From Clostridia bacterium (GTDB lineage Bacteria > Bacillota > Clostridia > Oscillospirales > Acutalibacteraceae), in the NCBI GenBank assembly GCA_017468425.1, contig JAFUIO010000025.1:1-64000 (forward strand): 64,000 nucleotides of DNA, written 5' to 3'. Both the position numbers and the translations under genes were made by a program. The notes beneath the pieces are model-generated. The model worked only from the letters and a program-made list of their open reading frames with translations, ran no database searches and was not told the origin of the DNA. Shown one piece after another: positions 8,176 to 16,870 of this stretch; within the stretch, counting starts at the first letter, position 1, and every line of letters starts with the position of its first letter.

Positions 8176-8291
8176 CTTGTATCTTATTCAGGTACAGGCT
8201 TATGGTGCTTTGTGCCTGACAGAGTGATAGAGAAAAGTTTACTTTTTATATTACTGTTAACGGCACAAAGCTGTTAACAGTATTTTTTATT
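8150..8291 (+). promoter_or_regulatory. Transcription attenuator before the methyltransferase gene
   Basis: Four pairings are visible. Leader-codon bases TCTCTATC (8150-8157) match GATAGAGA (8226-8233). CAGGC (8195-8199) can pair with GCCTG (8214-8218). GCTTTGTGCC (8207-8216) is perfectly complementary to GGCACAAAGC (8262-8271). The last element is an intrinsic terminator: ACTGTTAAC (8253-8261), an 11-base loop that is the GGCACAAAGC segment, GTTAACAGT (8273-8281) and a T run (8282-8290). Pairing of 8207-8216 with the terminator loop would block the terminator, so it is the likely antiterminator. Ribosome position on the leader peptide would decide which structures form. Confidence 0.85.
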
Positions 8292-8310
8292 ATTTTTGGA
8301 GGTTATTAAA

Positions 8311-9057
8311 ATGAACAAATTCAAATATAAGGCATTATTAAAAACAATTGCAGAGCAAATTGATTTACCTGATAACGCGGTAATTGCAGATTTAGGATGT
8401 AAAGACGCAGCTTTTCTTTTGGCTTTTCAGGAAGCTTTTCCCGGCAAAATCAAATCTGCTGTGGGGGTGGATATTACCGATAAATGGTTTAAGGATGTAA
8501 AATATAAAAAGCCGATTGAACTCAAGGTTATGAATTGCTCAAAAAAGCTTGAATTTGATGATAACACCTTTGATTTTGTTTTTACAAAGGATATGTTCGA
8601 ATGCGTACCTGATAAGGATTTTTTAGTCAGTGAAATTCACAGAATATTAAAGCCGGGCGGAATTGTTATTTGCGTTAACTGTGATTGGGACAGTGTGATA
8701 TATAACGGCGAAAACAAAGAACTTATTTCAAAAGCGATACATGCATATGCCGTAACAAAACAACCCTGGATGGAAGACCTTGACAGTTGGATAGGTAGAA
8801 GGATGTATGTTTTTTTCAATAAAAGCAAATTATTTGATAGCTCTGTCAGTGTTTATAATGTTGTTGAAACTGAATATATTGAAGGCACTTTCGGCTATGA
8901 TTTGAGCATGGATATCGCTTGGCTTCATAAAGAAAATACAGGAGCACTCAGCAAAGAAGAATATGATGTGTTCATCGGAAATCTGCAAACTGCTCAGGAA
9001 AGCGGTCAATATATATTTTCAAAACCATATTATATTTATAAAGGTGTAAAAATATAA
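8311..9057 (+). CDS. SAM-dependent class I methyltransferase
   Basis: The 248-residue protein has a Rossmann-type methyltransferase core: motif I VIADLGCKDAAFL (about residues 24-36), acidic motif II VGVDITD (about 55-61), the FDFVFTKDMFE motif (about 89-99) and ILKPGGIVICVN (about 116-127). This is the UbiE/Methyltransf_11 type that works on small molecules; it lacks the NLPY-type catalytic loop of Erm rRNA methyltransferases. The C-terminal half (WMEDLDSWIGRRM...) resembles small-molecule methyltransferases. GGAGG eight bases upstream selects ATG 8311. It lies behind an Arg-rich leader-peptide attenuator, so it is expected to be induced by ribosome stalling; a role in antibiotic resistance or tolerance is plausible but unproven. 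Confidence 0.8.
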   Translation: MNKFKYKALLKTIAEQIDLPDNAVIADLGCKDAAFLLAFQEAFPGKIKSAVGVDITDKWFKDVKYKKPIELKVMNCSKKLEFDDNTFDFVFTKDMFECVPDKDFLVSEIHRILKPGGIVICVNCDWDSVIYNGENKELISKAIHAYAVTKQPWMEDLDSWIGRRMYVFFNKSKLFDSSVSVYNVVETEYIEGTFGYDLSMDIAWLHKENTGALSKEEYDVFIGNLQTAQESGQYIFSKPYYIYKGVKI

Positions 9058-9172
9058 GAAAACAAGAAAAATATATTCCGTAAATAATTTTGCGTTCTTA
9101 CATTTTTCTTTACATTTATGTTTTTTTGTGATAACATTTTTACGTAATTTTGTTCTTATCGGAGGAGTAAAA

Positions 9173-11449
9173 ATGAAAAGACTGATTGCTTGTTTATTAT
9201 CTTTGGTTATTGCAGTTGCCTTTGCAATTCCTTGTTTCGCAGAGGAAGCTGTTCAGGCACCTGTTATTATCGATACAGTTTATCCTACAGAAGATGTGGT
9301 TGTGGCCGATATTATTGCCACTCAGGCACCTTATAACGCAGATAACACAGGTAAAAATGATGCTACAGCCGCAATTCAGAAAGCGATAGACGATTGTTTT
9401 CTGAATGGTGGCGGTACTGTGTGGCTGCCGGAAGGTGAATACAGAGTTACGGGTAATATTTATATACGTAAGTTTGTAACACTGCGCGGTGATTATCAGG
9501 ACCCTGATATGGGGAACGATTACGGAACAATTATTATTGCAGATGTTGAAAGCAGCGACAAAATGCGTCCGTCGCTTTTTACGATTGCTGCAAGTGCAGG
9601 TGCAGTCGGCCTTACTGTATGGTATCCTGAGCAGAGCATTGAAAACGTTAAGCCTTATCCATATACATTTTATGTTGAAGGTAACGATGATTATATGCTC
9701 CAGACTATAAAAAATTGCACACTTCTTAACTCATACAGAGGTATCGGGGGAAGTTCTCAGTGTGAGCTTGGTATTAGTGAAATTCACGAAATGATGACTA
9801 TTGAAAATGTTAAGGGTACTTGTCTTTATGAAGGAGTGAATATCACCAACAGTGCTGACGTTGACACAATCAAAACTCTCTATATTTCAAACAGATATTG
9901 GGCTGATGCAGGTGAAAAATTCAATGCTCCTGACGAAGAAAAAATTGACGCGTACACAAGGAAAAACGGTTACGGTTTAGTTATCGGTGACCTTGAATGG
10001 CCGAATATTGCAGATGTTGAAGTTTCGGATATGCTTTACGGTATCAATTTCAGACCGGGATTCCGCTATGTTTTCAGCGGTCAATTTGTTGATTTGAGAA
10101 TAACAGATTGCGATTATGGTATTTTTATTGAACAAGGAGCAATAAACCGCCGCGGTAAAACATGGGGATTGGCAATTGCCAACAGTATAGTTGAGGGCAG
10201 TGTTTACGCAATTATTCAGGAAGATTACAGCTCAGTGCAACTGACAAACGTTAAAGTTGAAGGAAAAGTAAAGAGCCATTGGGATGGTGAACCTATAAAA
10301 CAATATAAAACTGATACATCTTCACTTTCGCCCGATTACCATATTACATACAAAAAACCGGACAGTTTTCTTTATATTGTTGAAGCTGACAAAACAGGTA
10401 AAACAGATATTTCTGCCGATATTCAGAAGCAACTTGACGAAGCAAAAAACACAGGCGGAGTTGTATATCTCCCTGCAGGACTTTACAGGCTGGATAAACC
10501 TATAACAGTTCCCCAAGGTGTTGAATTAAGAGGTTCTTCAAGCGTTCCTGTTCGTTGTCAAAGAGGATGCAGTAACGGTACATTGATTCTTTCGTACTAC
10601 GGCTACAGTGAAAATGACAAGCCTCTTATAACCTTAGATGGTGACAATGCAGGTCTGAATGGTCTGAGAATAGATTATCCGTTGAATAATCCTGTTGATG
10701 ACAGCGGTAAATATTTAAAAACATCACCTGCCGTTTACAGTAAGTCGGACAACATTTATGTAACCAACTGCACAATTACACTTTCAGCAACAGGTATTGA
10801 GTTAGAGGGTTGCGAAAATGCGTTTCTTAAAAAGGTTATAGGTTGTTGTATTGAGGGAATGTTTAATTTTAAAAACTGTAAAAACGGCATTATTGAGGGT
10901 TGCCATCAGAATGCAAATACATTACCGCGAAACGGCTATGAAAACTTCGATATACCTGAATTGAAAAACAGAGTAAAAGAAGAGAATATTTTTGCTTATT
11001 TTTTCATTCCCGTAGGGAGAATTCAGACAACATTTATAGCTCTCGATACTTGCGAAAATATTACAGTTTTCAATACATTTATTTATGGCGGAAAGTCATT
11101 CCTCAATGCAAAAGACAGTACGGCAACATTTGTTAATGTGGGACACGATGGTTCTTCAAAAACAGAGCCTGCTTTGATACTTTCAGGCGGCAGCATAAAT
11201 TTCCTTAATTCTATGCGTTCCACCGAGGACGGACAGCTTGGTCAGAATTTCTACACCATAGAAAATAAAACAAAATTCCGTTCTTACAACAGTCAGGCAG
11301 TTGATTTGTTATTCAGAGAAAATGTTATTCTGGAAAACATAGAATATGATGAGTTGTTTGATGGTGAAATGAAATACAGAATTTTTGCACCGATGATGAA
11401 GGTGTTCCGCACTATCGGCAAGTGGTATATGAGCATAGCACAAAAATAA
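9173..11449 (+). CDS. Secreted double beta-helix protein (pectate-lyase-3 type)
   Basis: A signal peptide (MKRLIACLLSLVIAVAFAIPCFAEE) targets this 758-residue protein outside. It has two Pectate_lyase_3/GH28-like entry modules: YNADNTGKNDATAAIQKAID with GGTVWLPEGEYRV (about residues 50-90), and ADKTGKTDISADIQKQLDEA with GGVVYLPAGLYRL (about 400-440). Each starts a right-handed beta helix. Such proteins cleave or bind polymers such as pectin or phage/host polysaccharides; I cannot name the substrate. The end forms a short amphipathic segment, FAPMMKVFRTIGKWYMSIAQ. GGAGGAG six bases before the ATG fixes the start at 9173. The next gene begins 54 bases later and is probably co-transcribed. Confidence 0.85.
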   Translation: MKRLIACLLSLVIAVAFAIPCFAEEAVQAPVIIDTVYPTEDVVVADIIATQAPYNADNTGKNDATAAIQKAIDDCFLNGGGTVWLPEGEYRVTGNIYIRKFVTLRGDYQDPDMGNDYGTIIIADVESSDKMRPSLFTIAASAGAVGLTVWYPEQSIENVKPYPYTFYVEGNDDYMLQTIKNCTLLNSYRGIGGSSQCELGISEIHEMMTIENVKGTCLYEGVNITNSADVDTIKTLYISNRYWADAGEKFNAPDEEKIDAYTRKNGYGLVIGDLEWPNIADVEVSDMLYGINFRPGFRYVFSGQFVDLRITDCDYGIFIEQGAINRRGKTWGLAIANSIVEGSVYAIIQEDYSSVQLTNVKVEGKVKSHWDGEPIKQYKTDTSSLSPDYHITYKKPDSFLYIVEADKTGKTDISADIQKQLDEAKNTGGVVYLPAGLYRLDKPITVPQGVELRGSSSVPVRCQRGCSNGTLILSYYGYSENDKPLITLDGDNAGLNGLRIDYPLNNPVDDSGKYLKTSPAVYSKSDNIYVTNCTITLSATGIELEGCENAFLKKVIGCCIEGMFNFKNCKNGIIEGCHQNANTLPRNGYENFDIPELKNRVKEENIFAYFFIPVGRIQTTFIALDTCENITVFNTFIYGGKSFLNAKDSTATFVNVGHDGSSKTEPALILSGGSINFLNSMRSTEDGQLGQNFYTIENKTKFRSYNSQAVDLLFRENVILENIEYDELFDGEMKYRIFAPMMKVFRTIGKWYMSIAQK

Positions 11450-11503
11450 ACTTGTATATTGCTTCAGATATGATAATGAAGTATTATTCAGGAGGAATTT
11501 TAA

Positions 11504-12928
11504 ATGTTTTTATTCAGAAGAATTATTGCTCTTATAGTTTCTGCATGGTTTTTCTTTAACCCGGTGTCAACTGCCACAGTCGGATTTTCTGACGGCACAC
11601 CGATTATTCCCGAGCGTAAGGAATACCGCTATGATAACGACAGACTTCTTGTCGGTGCATATGCTTTCAGACCGTGGGGAATGAATGACGATAATGTGAG
11701 ATATATGAGCGAGGCAGGTCTTGATTTTATTATTTCAGGTGCTACAGAAGAATACCTTGATTTGTGTGAAAAATACGGGGTAGGTGTTATTGCTCAAGGG
11801 TATAGTTTGCCGCACAGCAGTCAGATTATAAGTGATGAAAAATTCAATACATATTCCGCATTGAATAAATCCGCAATCAAAGACCATCCTGCTCTGTGGG
11901 GTGATGATATTGTTGATGAACCCCTTTTTGAAACGCTTGACCGTGCAGGACAATGTCTCGGATATTATAATGAAGTTTATTCTGACAAAAACGGATTCAT
12001 AAACCTTTTACCGGGAAATGCTTTTGACGGAGCAACTGCACCTTTTTCACTCAGGGCTGTGTACTCCGTTATGGCAAAAGGTTTCGGAAAAGTGCAGATT
12101 GATGAATATGCAGGAACAAAGCTTGCAGATGCATATGCTCAGGCACTTTATCATTGCAACCCCTCTGTTTATGAATTCAGAAAATATGTTTCTGATTATG
12201 TAAACAAAGTACCGGGTGACTATATTTCAGTTGATATTTACCCGATGAGACTGAATGACGTAACTCTGGATATGTGGCTTCCCACGCTTGATGTGTGCGC
12301 AACTGCCGCAAGAGATACAGGAAGAGATTTCTGGGTTATTACTCAGAGTTCGGGTTATTTTGAAAACGAAGATAAAGGTGAAGTCAGAGCCTGCAGCGAG
12401 GAAGACTTACGTTGGCAGATGTATACTTCACTTGCTTTCGGTGCAAGGGCAGTTGTTCACGCTACATATTTAGGCGGTTGGTGGGACCACACTGCAAATA
12501 TGATTGATGATAACGGCAACAGAACAGGAAACTACTATTCTGTTCAGAAAGTAAATTCAGAAGTTAAAACCTTTGCGGAAATTTACGGTGACTACAAATG
12601 GAATGGTTGCTACCTTACAAACGGACATCTGGCAGACGGAACTGACAGCGGTTATCTTGATGCAGAGCCTGAAGAAAAGAATTGCGAAATCACAACAGCT
12701 TCACCTGTGCTTACAGGCTGTTTTGAAAGCGAAAATGATGATTCACAAGCATATGTTTTTGTTAATATGCATAACACCGCAGACGATGAAAACGCAAAAA
12801 TAAATGTAACCTTTGACGATGCGGAAAAAATCACAGTTTACCGCAAAGGCATGATAACAGAAATTGACGGGGACACACTTGATATAACCCTTGAAAACGA
12901 AGAAGGCATTTTTGTTATTGTGTCATAA
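11504..12928 (+). CDS. Secreted TIM-barrel glycosidase-like protein
   Basis: The 474-residue protein has an N-terminal hydrophobic signal (about residues 5-24). The body looks like a (beta/alpha)8 glycoside hydrolase of clan-A type: an opening strand LLVGAYAFRPWG, DFIISGATEEYLDL, then ALWGDDIVDEPLFE with an acidic residue after strand 4, YISVDIYPM, and FWVITQSSGYF with a late-barrel FGARAVVHATYLGGWW segment. A beta-sandwich C-terminal domain with VFVNMHNT closes it. I cannot assign a GH family; GH42-like or DUF4434-type enzymes are the closest from memory. CAGGAGG precedes the ATG. It lies directly after the beta-helix gene, suggesting the pair acts on the same extracellular polymer. Confidence 0.65.
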   Translation: MFLFRRIIALIVSAWFFFNPVSTATVGFSDGTPIIPERKEYRYDNDRLLVGAYAFRPWGMNDDNVRYMSEAGLDFIISGATEEYLDLCEKYGVGVIAQGYSLPHSSQIISDEKFNTYSALNKSAIKDHPALWGDDIVDEPLFETLDRAGQCLGYYNEVYSDKNGFINLLPGNAFDGATAPFSLRAVYSVMAKGFGKVQIDEYAGTKLADAYAQALYHCNPSVYEFRKYVSDYVNKVPGDYISVDIYPMRLNDVTLDMWLPTLDVCATAARDTGRDFWVITQSSGYFENEDKGEVRACSEEDLRWQMYTSLAFGARAVVHATYLGGWWDHTANMIDDNGNRTGNYYSVQKVNSEVKTFAEIYGDYKWNGCYLTNGHLADGTDSGYLDAEPEEKNCEITTASPVLTGCFESENDDSQAYVFVNMHNTADDENAKINVTFDDAEKITVYRKGMITEIDGDTLDITLENEEGIFVIVS

Positions 12929-12950
12929 ACATAACACAGGAAAACAGAAA

Positions 12951-12983
12951 AAATCCGAGGATTTAAAAACCTCGGATTTTTGT
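12951..12983. terminator. Bidirectional terminator between convergent genes
   Basis: AAATCCGAGG, loop ATTTAAAAA, CCTCGGATTT, with T run to the right and A run to the left. It serves the glycosidase gene and the minus-strand XRE gene. Confidence 0.9.
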
Positions 12984-13510
12984 TATTTTATTCCGTATCT
13001 GTTGCAGTAGTCAACAACAATCTTTTTGAAATGCTCGTGTCTGAAATTATTTTTCACGTCGCTTATGTCAACATACAATCCGCTGATTAAATTCTGGATT
13101 ATAGCCTCTGCAAGAAAGGCTTCAAAAACGTAATCGTTTGTGAAAGCTTCTTCAATATCTGTGTTAAGGTCAGTGTTTATTCCTTTGATTGCTGCACGGT
13201 AAATGATGTTTTCTTTCCCTAAATATTCACCTGATTTTTTCAGGCAGTCAAGTCCGTTTTTTATATCTGTAACGGTAAACCTACCCTTGTATTCCACAAC
13301 CTTTTCACTGCCGAGTAAAATATAATCAATCGTTGTTTCGAGAATTCTTGCCAAGTCAGGCAAAAGAGTAATATCAGGCAATGTTTCTCCTCTTTCCCAT
13401 TTGCTTACCGCCTGAAAAGACACTCCGATTCTGTCGCCCAATTCACTCTGAGTAAGTCCTTTTGCTTTTCTCAAAGCGGCAATCTGTCCGCCGATTTTTT
13501 CAATGTTCAT
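12983..13510 (-). CDS. XRE-family regulator (175 aa)
   Basis: Residues about 8-62 form a Cro/CI-type helix-turn-helix (LTQSELGDRIGVSFQAVSKW followed by ERGETLPDITLLPDLARIL). The remaining 110 residues are helical and acidic with no membrane segment, a usual layout for clostridial XRE proteins with a dimerisation or ligand domain. AGGAGG on the minus strand lies about nine bases before the ATG. It is divergent from the WbsX-type gene at 13777 and convergent with the secreted glycosidase, so it could control either; the promoter of the WbsX gene lies in the shared intergenic region. Confidence 0.85.
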   Translation of the reverse strand: MNIEKIGGQIAALRKAKGLTQSELGDRIGVSFQAVSKWERGETLPDITLLPDLARILETTIDYILLGSEKVVEYKGRFTVTDIKNGLDCLKKSGEYLGKENIIYRAAIKGINTDLNTDIEEAFTNDYVFEAFLAEAIIQNLISGLYVDISDVKNNFRHEHFKKIVVDYCNRYGIK

Positions 13511-13630
13511 CGCCCCTGCCTCCTTTTGTTATTTTCAATTTTATTATAACAGTTGAGAAGGTAAAAGGAAATAACCCTGTGATTGAATTTAACTTTTTAT
13601 AATTCAACTGCAGTTTTGCAGTGTGCTTTA

Positions 13631-13659
13631 TTGAAAAAGCTGTATCTGTATGCTATAAT
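13631..13659 (+). promoter_or_regulatory. Promoter for the WbsX/GH99-like gene
   Basis: TTGAAA (13631-13636), 17-base spacer, TATAAT (13654-13659) with an extended TG before the -10. The untranslated leader is about 110 bases. Confidence 0.85.
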
Positions 13660-13776
13660 CGTGTTATAAAAGCAGACAAAGCCGTTTTATCAACTCAGGA
13701 TATCGGCGGAATTTTAATTTTATTTTTTGTTGTGGAAGAATATGATTTTTATTTACAGACGAAGGAGCGATAACAT

Positions 13777-14913
13777 ATGAAAAACTACGATATTGCAGCA
13801 TTTATATGGCCGTCTTATACAGGTGATGAGCCTCGCACACGCATTTTCTGGCCCGAGGGTTACGGTGAATGGCAGACAGTTAAAGCAATGACAAATAAAG
13901 GCTACAAAGGGTGCCGTTGGCCTCGTATTCCCACATGGGGTTATGTGAATGAAGCAGACAGCAGAGTTATGGAAATGCAGATTGATTGTGCAGTTTCTCA
14001 CGGTGTTAATGTTTTTATTTACGACTGGTATTGGTACGATAACAGACCTTTTCTTGAAAACTGCCTTAACGACGGTTTCCTGAAAGCAAGAAACAATAAA
14101 GAAATGAAATTCTGTCTTATGTGGGCAAATCACGATGCAACTCATCTGTGGGATAAACGTAACTCTGACCGCGACCTTTCAACAGCAATATGGAAAGGTG
14201 TTGTTAATCCCGAAATTTTTTCCGAAATCTGCGACAGGACAATTGAAAAATATTTTTCACAAGATAACTATTACTGCATAGACGGTTGCCCTGTGTATAT
14301 GATTTTTGATATTGATAATTTCATCCGCTCATTTAAAACAAGCGATGAGTGCAGAAAGGGCATTGAAGAATTCCGCAGAAAAACGGTGGAAGCGGGATTC
14401 AAAGGTCTTCATTTTCAGGTTGTACATTGGAGAGACCGCGTTTTCAACTGGCTTCGCGATGAAGATTCGCAGAACGGCGTTACTTCTGCCGAAATGTATG
14501 ATTTTCTTGGCGTAGATTCAGTCACAAACTATAACTGGGGTGGTGTGGTTGATTTTGACGGAGACTTCAACGATATTGCTGACAATTATATAAACGCACT
14601 TGAAGAACATTCTTCAAAGCTTAACGTGCCATACTATCCCAATATTTCCGTCGGCTGGGATAATAATGTAAGATTCAACGATTTTATGCCCGGCGTTGTT
14701 GAAAACAACACACCGGAAAACTTTAAACGCGCTTGTGAAAAAGTTAAAGAATTTGCAGATTCTTCAATGAAAAACGGTGTTATGAAAGCTCCTTTTATAA
14801 CAGTAAACAGCTGGAATGAATGGACAGAAACAAGTTATCTCCAGCCTGATGACCTTTATGGTTACGGTTACCTTGAAGCAATCAGAGACGTGTTCACCGA
14901 AGCTGATAAATAA
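13777..14913 (+). CDS. WbsX/GH99-like glycan-active protein
   Basis: The 378-residue protein has hallmarks of the Glyco_tran_WbsX / GH99-like TIM-barrel family: an opening strand IAAFIWPSYTGD with GYGEWQTVK (about residues 27-37), NVFIYDWYWYDNRPFLE (about 70-86), and the C-terminal signature SWNEWTETSYLQPDDLYGYG YLEA split over about residues 344-367. The family includes proteins annotated as glycosyltransferases in O-antigen clusters and GH99-related endo-mannosidases and GH families in gut bacteria. No signal peptide is present, so it should act in the cytoplasm on imported glycans or on glycan precursors. AAGGAG precedes the ATG. It is a single-gene unit with its own promoter and terminator. 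Confidence 0.75.
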   Translation: MKNYDIAAFIWPSYTGDEPRTRIFWPEGYGEWQTVKAMTNKGYKGCRWPRIPTWGYVNEADSRVMEMQIDCAVSHGVNVFIYDWYWYDNRPFLENCLNDGFLKARNNKEMKFCLMWANHDATHLWDKRNSDRDLSTAIWKGVVNPEIFSEICDRTIEKYFSQDNYYCIDGCPVYMIFDIDNFIRSFKTSDECRKGIEEFRRKTVEAGFKGLHFQVVHWRDRVFNWLRDEDSQNGVTSAEMYDFLGVDSVTNYNWGGVVDFDGDFNDIADNYINALEEHSSKLNVPYYPNISVGWDNNVRFNDFMPGVVENNTPENFKRACEKVKEFADSSMKNGVMKAPFITVNSWNEWTETSYLQPDDLYGYGYLEAIRDVFTEADK

Positions 14914-14929
14914 GATATATTTTAAAAAA

Positions 14930-14968
14930 CTCTCCCTATAGTTTCTGAAACTGTGGGGAGAATTTTTT
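14930..14968 (+). terminator. Intrinsic terminator after the WbsX-like gene
   Basis: CTCTCCC...TAGTTTC, loop, GAAACTG...GGGGAGA and a T run. It ends 19 bases before the next promoter. Confidence 0.85.
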
Positions 14969-14986
14969 ATATGTATAAATTAATAC

Positions 14987-15025
14987 TTGACAAAAGCATA
15001 ATACTATGATATTCTATGCATAGAA
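14987..15025 (+). promoter_or_regulatory. Promoter with palindromic operator for the padR operon
   Basis: TTGACA (14987-14992), 17-base spacer and TATTCT (15010-15015). A perfect 14-base palindrome, TTCTATGCATAGAA (15012-15025), overlaps the -10 and the start of transcription. An extra half site CTATG lies at 15004-15008. This is the right place for an autoregulatory PadR operator, since PadR proteins bind short inverted repeats over their own promoters. Confidence 0.8.
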
Positions 15026-15063
15026 CTTCGATGTATTGCGTTTATAAAAAAGGAGATGGCGGT

Positions 15064-15408
15064 ATGAATATAAAAAAAGAACTTACAAAAGGAAGCTCTG
15101 CTTTGCTTGTTCTTTCCGTACTTGAAAAGGAAGATTTGTATGGCTACAGAATAATCAAAGAAATTGAATTGCGTTCTGATTTTGTTTTCTCTTTTAAAGA
15201 GGGAACACTTTATCCCATACTTCATGCCTTTGAAAAGGAAGGACTTGTTGAGTCTTATTGGGAAGGCAAAGAAGGAGAGCGCAGAAGAAAATATTATCAT
15301 CTTACTAAAAAAGGTATTAAAATTCTCAACGAAAACAAGAAAGAATGGACATCTTATTCCGAAGCCGTAGGCAAGGTTATAGGAGGGGTCTTGAATGCAA
15401 CAACATAA
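15064..15408 (+). CDS. PadR-family transcriptional regulator
   Basis: The 114-residue protein is a compact PadR winged helix: ELTKGSSALLVLSVLEKEDL (residues 5-24), YGYRIIKEIE, then FKEGTLYPILHAFEKEGLVE (recognition region) and the wing ERRRKYYHLTKKG. PadR repressors of this subfamily usually control membrane-protein partners. AAGGAGA ten bases before the ATG selects 15064 over a frame-open ATG at 15016. The gene overlaps the next one by 14 bases. Likely represses its own operon through the palindrome at 15012-15025. Confidence 0.9.
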   Translation: MNIKKELTKGSSALLVLSVLEKEDLYGYRIIKEIELRSDFVFSFKEGTLYPILHAFEKEGLVESYWEGKEGERRRKYYHLTKKGIKILNENKKEWTSYSEAVGKVIGGVLNATT

Positions 15409-16870
15409 AATAGTTGAAGAATATCTTGACAGAATTATTCCGCAGAGAATTTCCCCGAAAACAGAAGAAGAAATCCGCGAAGAAATAGAAAGCCATATTT
15501 ATGATAAAGCTGATTTCTATATGGAAATCGGATACGATGAAGAAACGGCAATAAAAAAAGCCGTTGAGCAGATGGGCGAAACAGAAGATGTAAAAGCAAA
15601 ATTCAGTGCTCTTTACAAAGACAGTTTATTAAAAGCGATTCTGCTTTTCTTCGGTATATGTACCTGGAATGTGGCGGCTGTTACGGCATATCTGGGATAT
15701 ATGAATTTTGTTGACCCCGTAGATTATGAGCTTCCGACTATTGCTTTTCTTATTCCCGTTCTTGCAGCAATTGTATTACTGATTGTTTATACTATAAAAT
15801 GCATAAGGCAGAAACTGCAGAAACAACTTCTGGGTATAATCGGGGCTTTTGTGCTTGTAAGTCTCGGTTCTTTTGTAACAAGCGGTATATTTTTCCCCGT
15901 AATCAATGCAGGAAAACTTATTATAAAATACATAACCAACGGTGTTTATCCGACAGAAGGTCCTGTAGCCGGAAGTGATATGGATATCATAATTGCAAAT
16001 ATTATTCTTGTTATTCTTTATACGGCTCTTTCATTCAGAGCTTATAACAAAATGGGATTCAGAAATAAGCCGTATCGTTTGTCTTTAAAACAGATAACCG
16101 TAATTCTTTCTGTTGTAAGCTTGTGTTTTACTGTTGTTTACGGTTTTGCTTATGCGAAATACGAGTGGAACTATACACAGGTTCTGAATGAAGCAAAAGA
16201 AAATGATGTCAGTAATTCAGCTGTGACCGCAGAGCAGAGAAAAATGTATGACTGTATTGAAATAGGAGATAAAATAGAAGAAACAGAAAAAATTCTTACA
16301 CAAAACGGTTTTGTAAAACAGAAGAAAAATTTTTCTGATTACATATCTGGTTGCTATATGCCGTTCTGGGTGGACGATTATCTGGCAGAAAAGAATCCTG
16401 AAAAATCAGATGAAAGCGAACATTACGTATACTGCCATACAATCGAATCGGAATGCAGTGATATTATCAGTTGCATTGTTGTTTCCTGTAATGCCAATGG
16501 TGAAATCGGGTATAAGTTGTTTATTCCTGATGTTGAACAAATCGGACAGATATGCTATCTTAATTACAGCCACGGAGAAGAAATGGCAGATTTATCTGAC
16601 AATATAAAAAAAGGGGACAGCGTAGAAAATATTCTTAAGCTTGTAAGAACTACAGATGCTCATATTATTGAAGATGAAAATCACGTCGGAGAAAAAACAG
16701 TTAACACTTATAAAATTTATTTCAGTTGTTATTATCCTCTTGAGCCTGATTTTTTTGATCTGATATTTAACAGTTTTGATGAGGAAAAATATGAAAACGA
16801 TTTGGAAATAGTCGCCGAAAACGGTGCAATAAAAGAGTTTGAAGTGATTGATAAGGCAGGTGCAGAATGA
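15395..16870 (+). CDS. HAAS-domain membrane protein (PadR partner)
   Basis: The first 75 residues are the HAAS/permease-prefix type helical domain found after PadR genes (VEEYLDRII, EEIREEIESHIYDKADFYME, IGYDEETAIKKAVEQMG). Then come about five membrane helices (about residues 80-260), and an outer or cytosolic C-terminal part of about 230 residues with two SmpA-like segments (IGDKIEETEKILTQNGF and IKKGDSVENILKLVR). It overlaps padR by 14 bases and overlaps the next gene by four (ATGA), so all three are translationally coupled. In related operons the HAAS protein is thought to work with the PadR repressor; the exact job, perhaps stress sensing at the membrane, is unknown. Confidence 0.75.
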   Translation: MQQHKIVEEYLDRIIPQRISPKTEEEIREEIESHIYDKADFYMEIGYDEETAIKKAVEQMGETEDVKAKFSALYKDSLLKAILLFFGICTWNVAAVTAYLGYMNFVDPVDYELPTIAFLIPVLAAIVLLIVYTIKCIRQKLQKQLLGIIGAFVLVSLGSFVTSGIFFPVINAGKLIIKYITNGVYPTEGPVAGSDMDIIIANIILVILYTALSFRAYNKMGFRNKPYRLSLKQITVILSVVSLCFTVVYGFAYAKYEWNYTQVLNEAKENDVSNSAVTAEQRKMYDCIEIGDKIEETEKILTQNGFVKQKKNFSDYISGCYMPFWVDDYLAEKNPEKSDESEHYVYCHTIESECSDIISCIVVSCNANGEIGYKLFIPDVEQIGQICYLNYSHGEEMADLSDNIKKGDSVENILKLVRTTDAHIIEDENHVGEKTVNTYKIYFSCYYPLEPDFFDLIFNSFDEEKYENDLEIVAENGAIKEFEVIDKAGAE

